A stretch of DNA of 64,000 nucleotides from Leptotrichia sp. oral taxon 218. GTDB lineage: Bacteria; Fusobacteriota; Fusobacteriia; Fusobacteriales; Leptotrichiaceae. Shown here piece by piece: positions 62,143-64,000 of this stretch. The position numbers and the translations under genes were made by a program. The stretch is taken from assembly GCF_018128225.1 (NCBI RefSeq), contig NZ_CP072377.1, positions 496,001 to 560,000 on the forward strand, in the 5' to 3' direction. How positions within the stretch are numbered: the stretch's first letter is position 1; each line of letters starts with the position of its first letter. Below the pieces are notes generated by a model. It worked only from the letters and a program-made list of their open reading frames with translations, did no database searches and was not told where the DNA came from.

Positions 62143-64000
62143 CTAAGCCTCACCTCTCTCAAATATTTCTTTAAATTCAGGTGCAATAACAACTTTAAAG
62201 TTTTGTTTTTCAGTTTCCCAATTGTTTAAAATTTCTTTTGCAACGACACTTCCTGTATAATTAAAGTGTTTTTCCACATAAGTTTTTATTTCATTTTCAT
62301 AAACTTCGTTAAGTTCATCAAATTCAACCATTTCTTTATTCAAGTTTTGCTCAAAAGTATTGTTTTTATCATAAACATAAGCAATTCCACCACTCATACC
62401 AGCGGCAAAGTTTTTACCAGTTTCTCCTAAAATAACAGCACGTCCACCAGTCATGTATTCACAACCGTGATCTCCAACACCTTCTACAACAGCAACCGCT
62501 CCAGAGTTTCTAACACAGAATCTTTCTCCAGCAACTCCGTTTAAATAAGCTTCTCCTCTGATTGCACCGTATAAAATGGCATTTCCTCCAATTATATTTT
62601 CATCTGCTTCGTATTTAGAAACTTCAGGTTTTTTAATAATAATTTTTGCACCGAATAATCCTTTTCCGATATAATCGTTTGATTGTCCAGTCAAATTATA
62701 TGTAATTCCTTTTGCTCCAAACACACCAAAACTTTGTCCACCGATTCCTTCCAAGTTTAGTGTAATTGTATCATCTTCAAGTTTATATCCACCAAATGTT
62801 CTAGCAACTTCTCCACTTAACATCGCTCCAAAACTTCTATCAAAGTTTTCAATTTTTTCATTAATTACAGTTTTTTGAACATTATTTTTATCGCTTTCAA
62901 AAGTTGCTTTAGCAAGTTTAATTAATTTTCTATCGATGATATTTTCCATTTTGAAGTCTTGATTTTGAGTTTTTACATTTGGACTGTCGATATTCTTGTT
63001 AGTGTAAAGAATTTTTCCTAAGTCTACATTTTTAACTTTTTCTAATTTTGAAGTTTTAGAAACTTCCAAGAATTCATCAGCTTTTCCAATTAATTCATCA
63101 AGTTTTGTAACTCCAAGTTCAGCCATAATTTCTCTTGCTTCTTGTGAGATAAATCTAAAGTATCTAATAATATTTTCATATTGTCCAGTAAATTTCTTAC
63201 GAAGTTCTTCAGATTGAGTTGCAACTCCAACTGGACACATATTTGTATGACATTTTCTCATCATAATACATCCTAAAATTACAAGCGGCATTGTTGCAAA
63301 TCCAAATTCTTCAGCTCCTAAAATCGCTCCAATTACTAAATCTCTACCTGTTTTTAATTTTCCATCAACTTGAAGAGTAACTCTACTTCTCAATTTATGT
63401 TCCTTTAAAATTTGGTGAGCTTCAGAAAGTCCTAATTCCCAAGGTAATCCAGCATGTTTAATTGAAGATAGTGGTGATGCTCCAGTTCCTCCGTCATGTC
63501 CAGAAATTAAGATCATTTCAGATTTTGCCTTAGCAACTCCAGAAGCAACGACTCCAACTCCAGCTTCAGACACCAATTTAACACTAATTCTAGCTTTTTC
63601 ATTTACATTTTTCAAGTCAAAAATTAATTGTGCCAAATCTTCGATTGAATAAATATCGTGGTGTGGTGGTGGTGAAATCAAGCTAATTCCAGGTGTTGTA
63701 TGACGAGTAGCACCAATTTCTTTATTTACTTTAAATCCAGGTAATTGTCCACCTTCTCCAGGTTTTGCCCCTTGAGCCATCTTAATTTGCAACTCATCGG
63801 CATTTACCAAGTAATCGGTTGTAACTCCAAATCTTCCAGATGCAATTTGTTTTGTAGCACTTCTTCTGTTGTCTAAAAATCTTTCAGGATTTTCTCCACC
63901 TTCTCCAGAATTAGAACGACCACCAATCGTATTTAATGCTCTTGCAATCGCTTCGTGAGCTTCTTTTGAAATTGAACCGAATGACATAGCTCCAGTAACA
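62143..64000 (-). CDS. gltB: Glutamate synthase large subunit, C-terminal part (5' end outside the window)
   Basis: At least 618 codons of GltB are present; the frame is open to position 64000 (VTGAMSFGS), so the gene begins outside. The synthase domain has SFGSISKEAHEAIARAL, PGEGGQLPG, LISPPPHHDIYSIEDL, ISGHDGGTGASPLSSIKHAG, and the 3Fe-4S cysteines in CIMMRKCHTNMCPVGVATQ. The C-terminal GXGXG beta-helix follows (NAILYGAIRGEAYLNG, GVGDHGCEYMTGG). The N-terminal glutamine amidotransferase domain is not in the window. Confidence 0.95.
   Translation of the reverse strand, partial: VTGAMSFGSISKEAHEAIARALNTIGGRSNSGEGGENPERFLDNRRSATKQIASGRFGVTTDYLVNADELQIKMAQGAKPGEGGQLPGFKVNKEIGATRHTTPGISLISPPPHHDIYSIEDLAQLIFDLKNVNEKARISVKLVSEAGVGVVASGVAKAKSEMILISGHDGGTGASPLSSIKHAGLPWELGLSEAHQILKEHKLRSRVTLQVDGKLKTGRDLVIGAILGAEEFGFATMPLVILGCIMMRKCHTNMCPVGVATQSEELRKKFTGQYENIIRYFRFISQEAREIMAELGVTKLDELIGKADEFLEVSKTSKLEKVKNVDLGKILYTNKNIDSPNVKTQNQDFKMENIIDRKLIKLAKATFESDKNNVQKTVINEKIENFDRSFGAMLSGEVARTFGGYKLEDDTITLNLEGIGGQSFGVFGAKGITYNLTGQSNDYIGKGLFGAKIIIKKPEVSKYEADENIIGGNAILYGAIRGEAYLNGVAGERFCVRNSGAVAVVEGVGDHGCEYMTGGRAVILGETGKNFAAGMSGGIAYVYDKNNTFEQNLNKEMVEFDELNEVYENEIKTYVEKHFNYTGSVVAKEILNNWETEKQNFKVVIAPEFKEIFERGEA

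Overview
The window is AT-rich, diderm bacterial chromosome, most likely from the Fusobacteriota and probably a Leptotrichia-like organism. The evidence is very A-rich spacers, frequent TTG/GTG starts, an LPS-export module (LptA-like, LptB, LptF/G), an outer-membrane barrel protein and an E. coli-type SpeD. The taxonomic placement is inference, not a database result.

Layout. 1-4400 (minus strand): oligopeptide-type ABC importer (two ATPases, two permeases, start of a lipoprotein binding protein). 4500-10540: polyamine genes (speD, an Orn/Lys/Arg-type decarboxylase, speE), with a GH108-type muramidase gene between them that is split by a mobile intron. 10600-18350: asd, a SurA-like protein, an outer-membrane protein, a zinc/manganese ABC importer and an M20 amidohydrolase. 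18420-22740: an RlmD-like methyltransferase, a SAP-domain protein, a decayed DDE transposase, a tandem MliC lysozyme-inhibitor protein and a DUF333 protein. 22950-23130: tRNA-Leu and tRNA-Cys. 25140-35380: aromatic amino-acid genes (pheA, aroE, aroK, type II dehydroquinase) with hutP, invaded by two mobile introns and one IS607 element. 35480-60580: housekeeping genes (two TPR proteins, uvrB, mutS, lptA-like, lptB, alaS, ruvX, secDF, alr, cvpA, lptF/G, an M16 peptidase, rodA, a pseudouridine synthase, accD, accA). 60690-64000 (minus strand): gltD and partial gltB.

The most striking content is three copies of an IStron-like element (7461-9366, 23181-25131, 32014-33925). Each has a group I intron core at its 5' end with recognisable P, Q, R and S elements, a TnpB nuclease gene with an intact RuvC triad, and a 3' end with a subterminal hairpin where an omega RNA is expected. 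Each follows TTTAT and ends in G. Two copies sit inside genes. Removing exactly 7461-9366 fuses a GH108 muramidase in frame, and removing exactly 32014-33925 restores the C-terminal NQF motif of a DUF4250 protein. The element therefore appears able to hide inside genes by RNA splicing. No Y1 tyrosine transposase (TnpA) is encoded in any copy.

A second theme is five reading-frame breaks (IS481-like remnant, IS607 tnpB, cvpA, lptG, 5' end of an rlu gene). Each is repaired by adding one base to a short homopolymer, which suggests either homopolymer undercalling in the assembly or real slippage.
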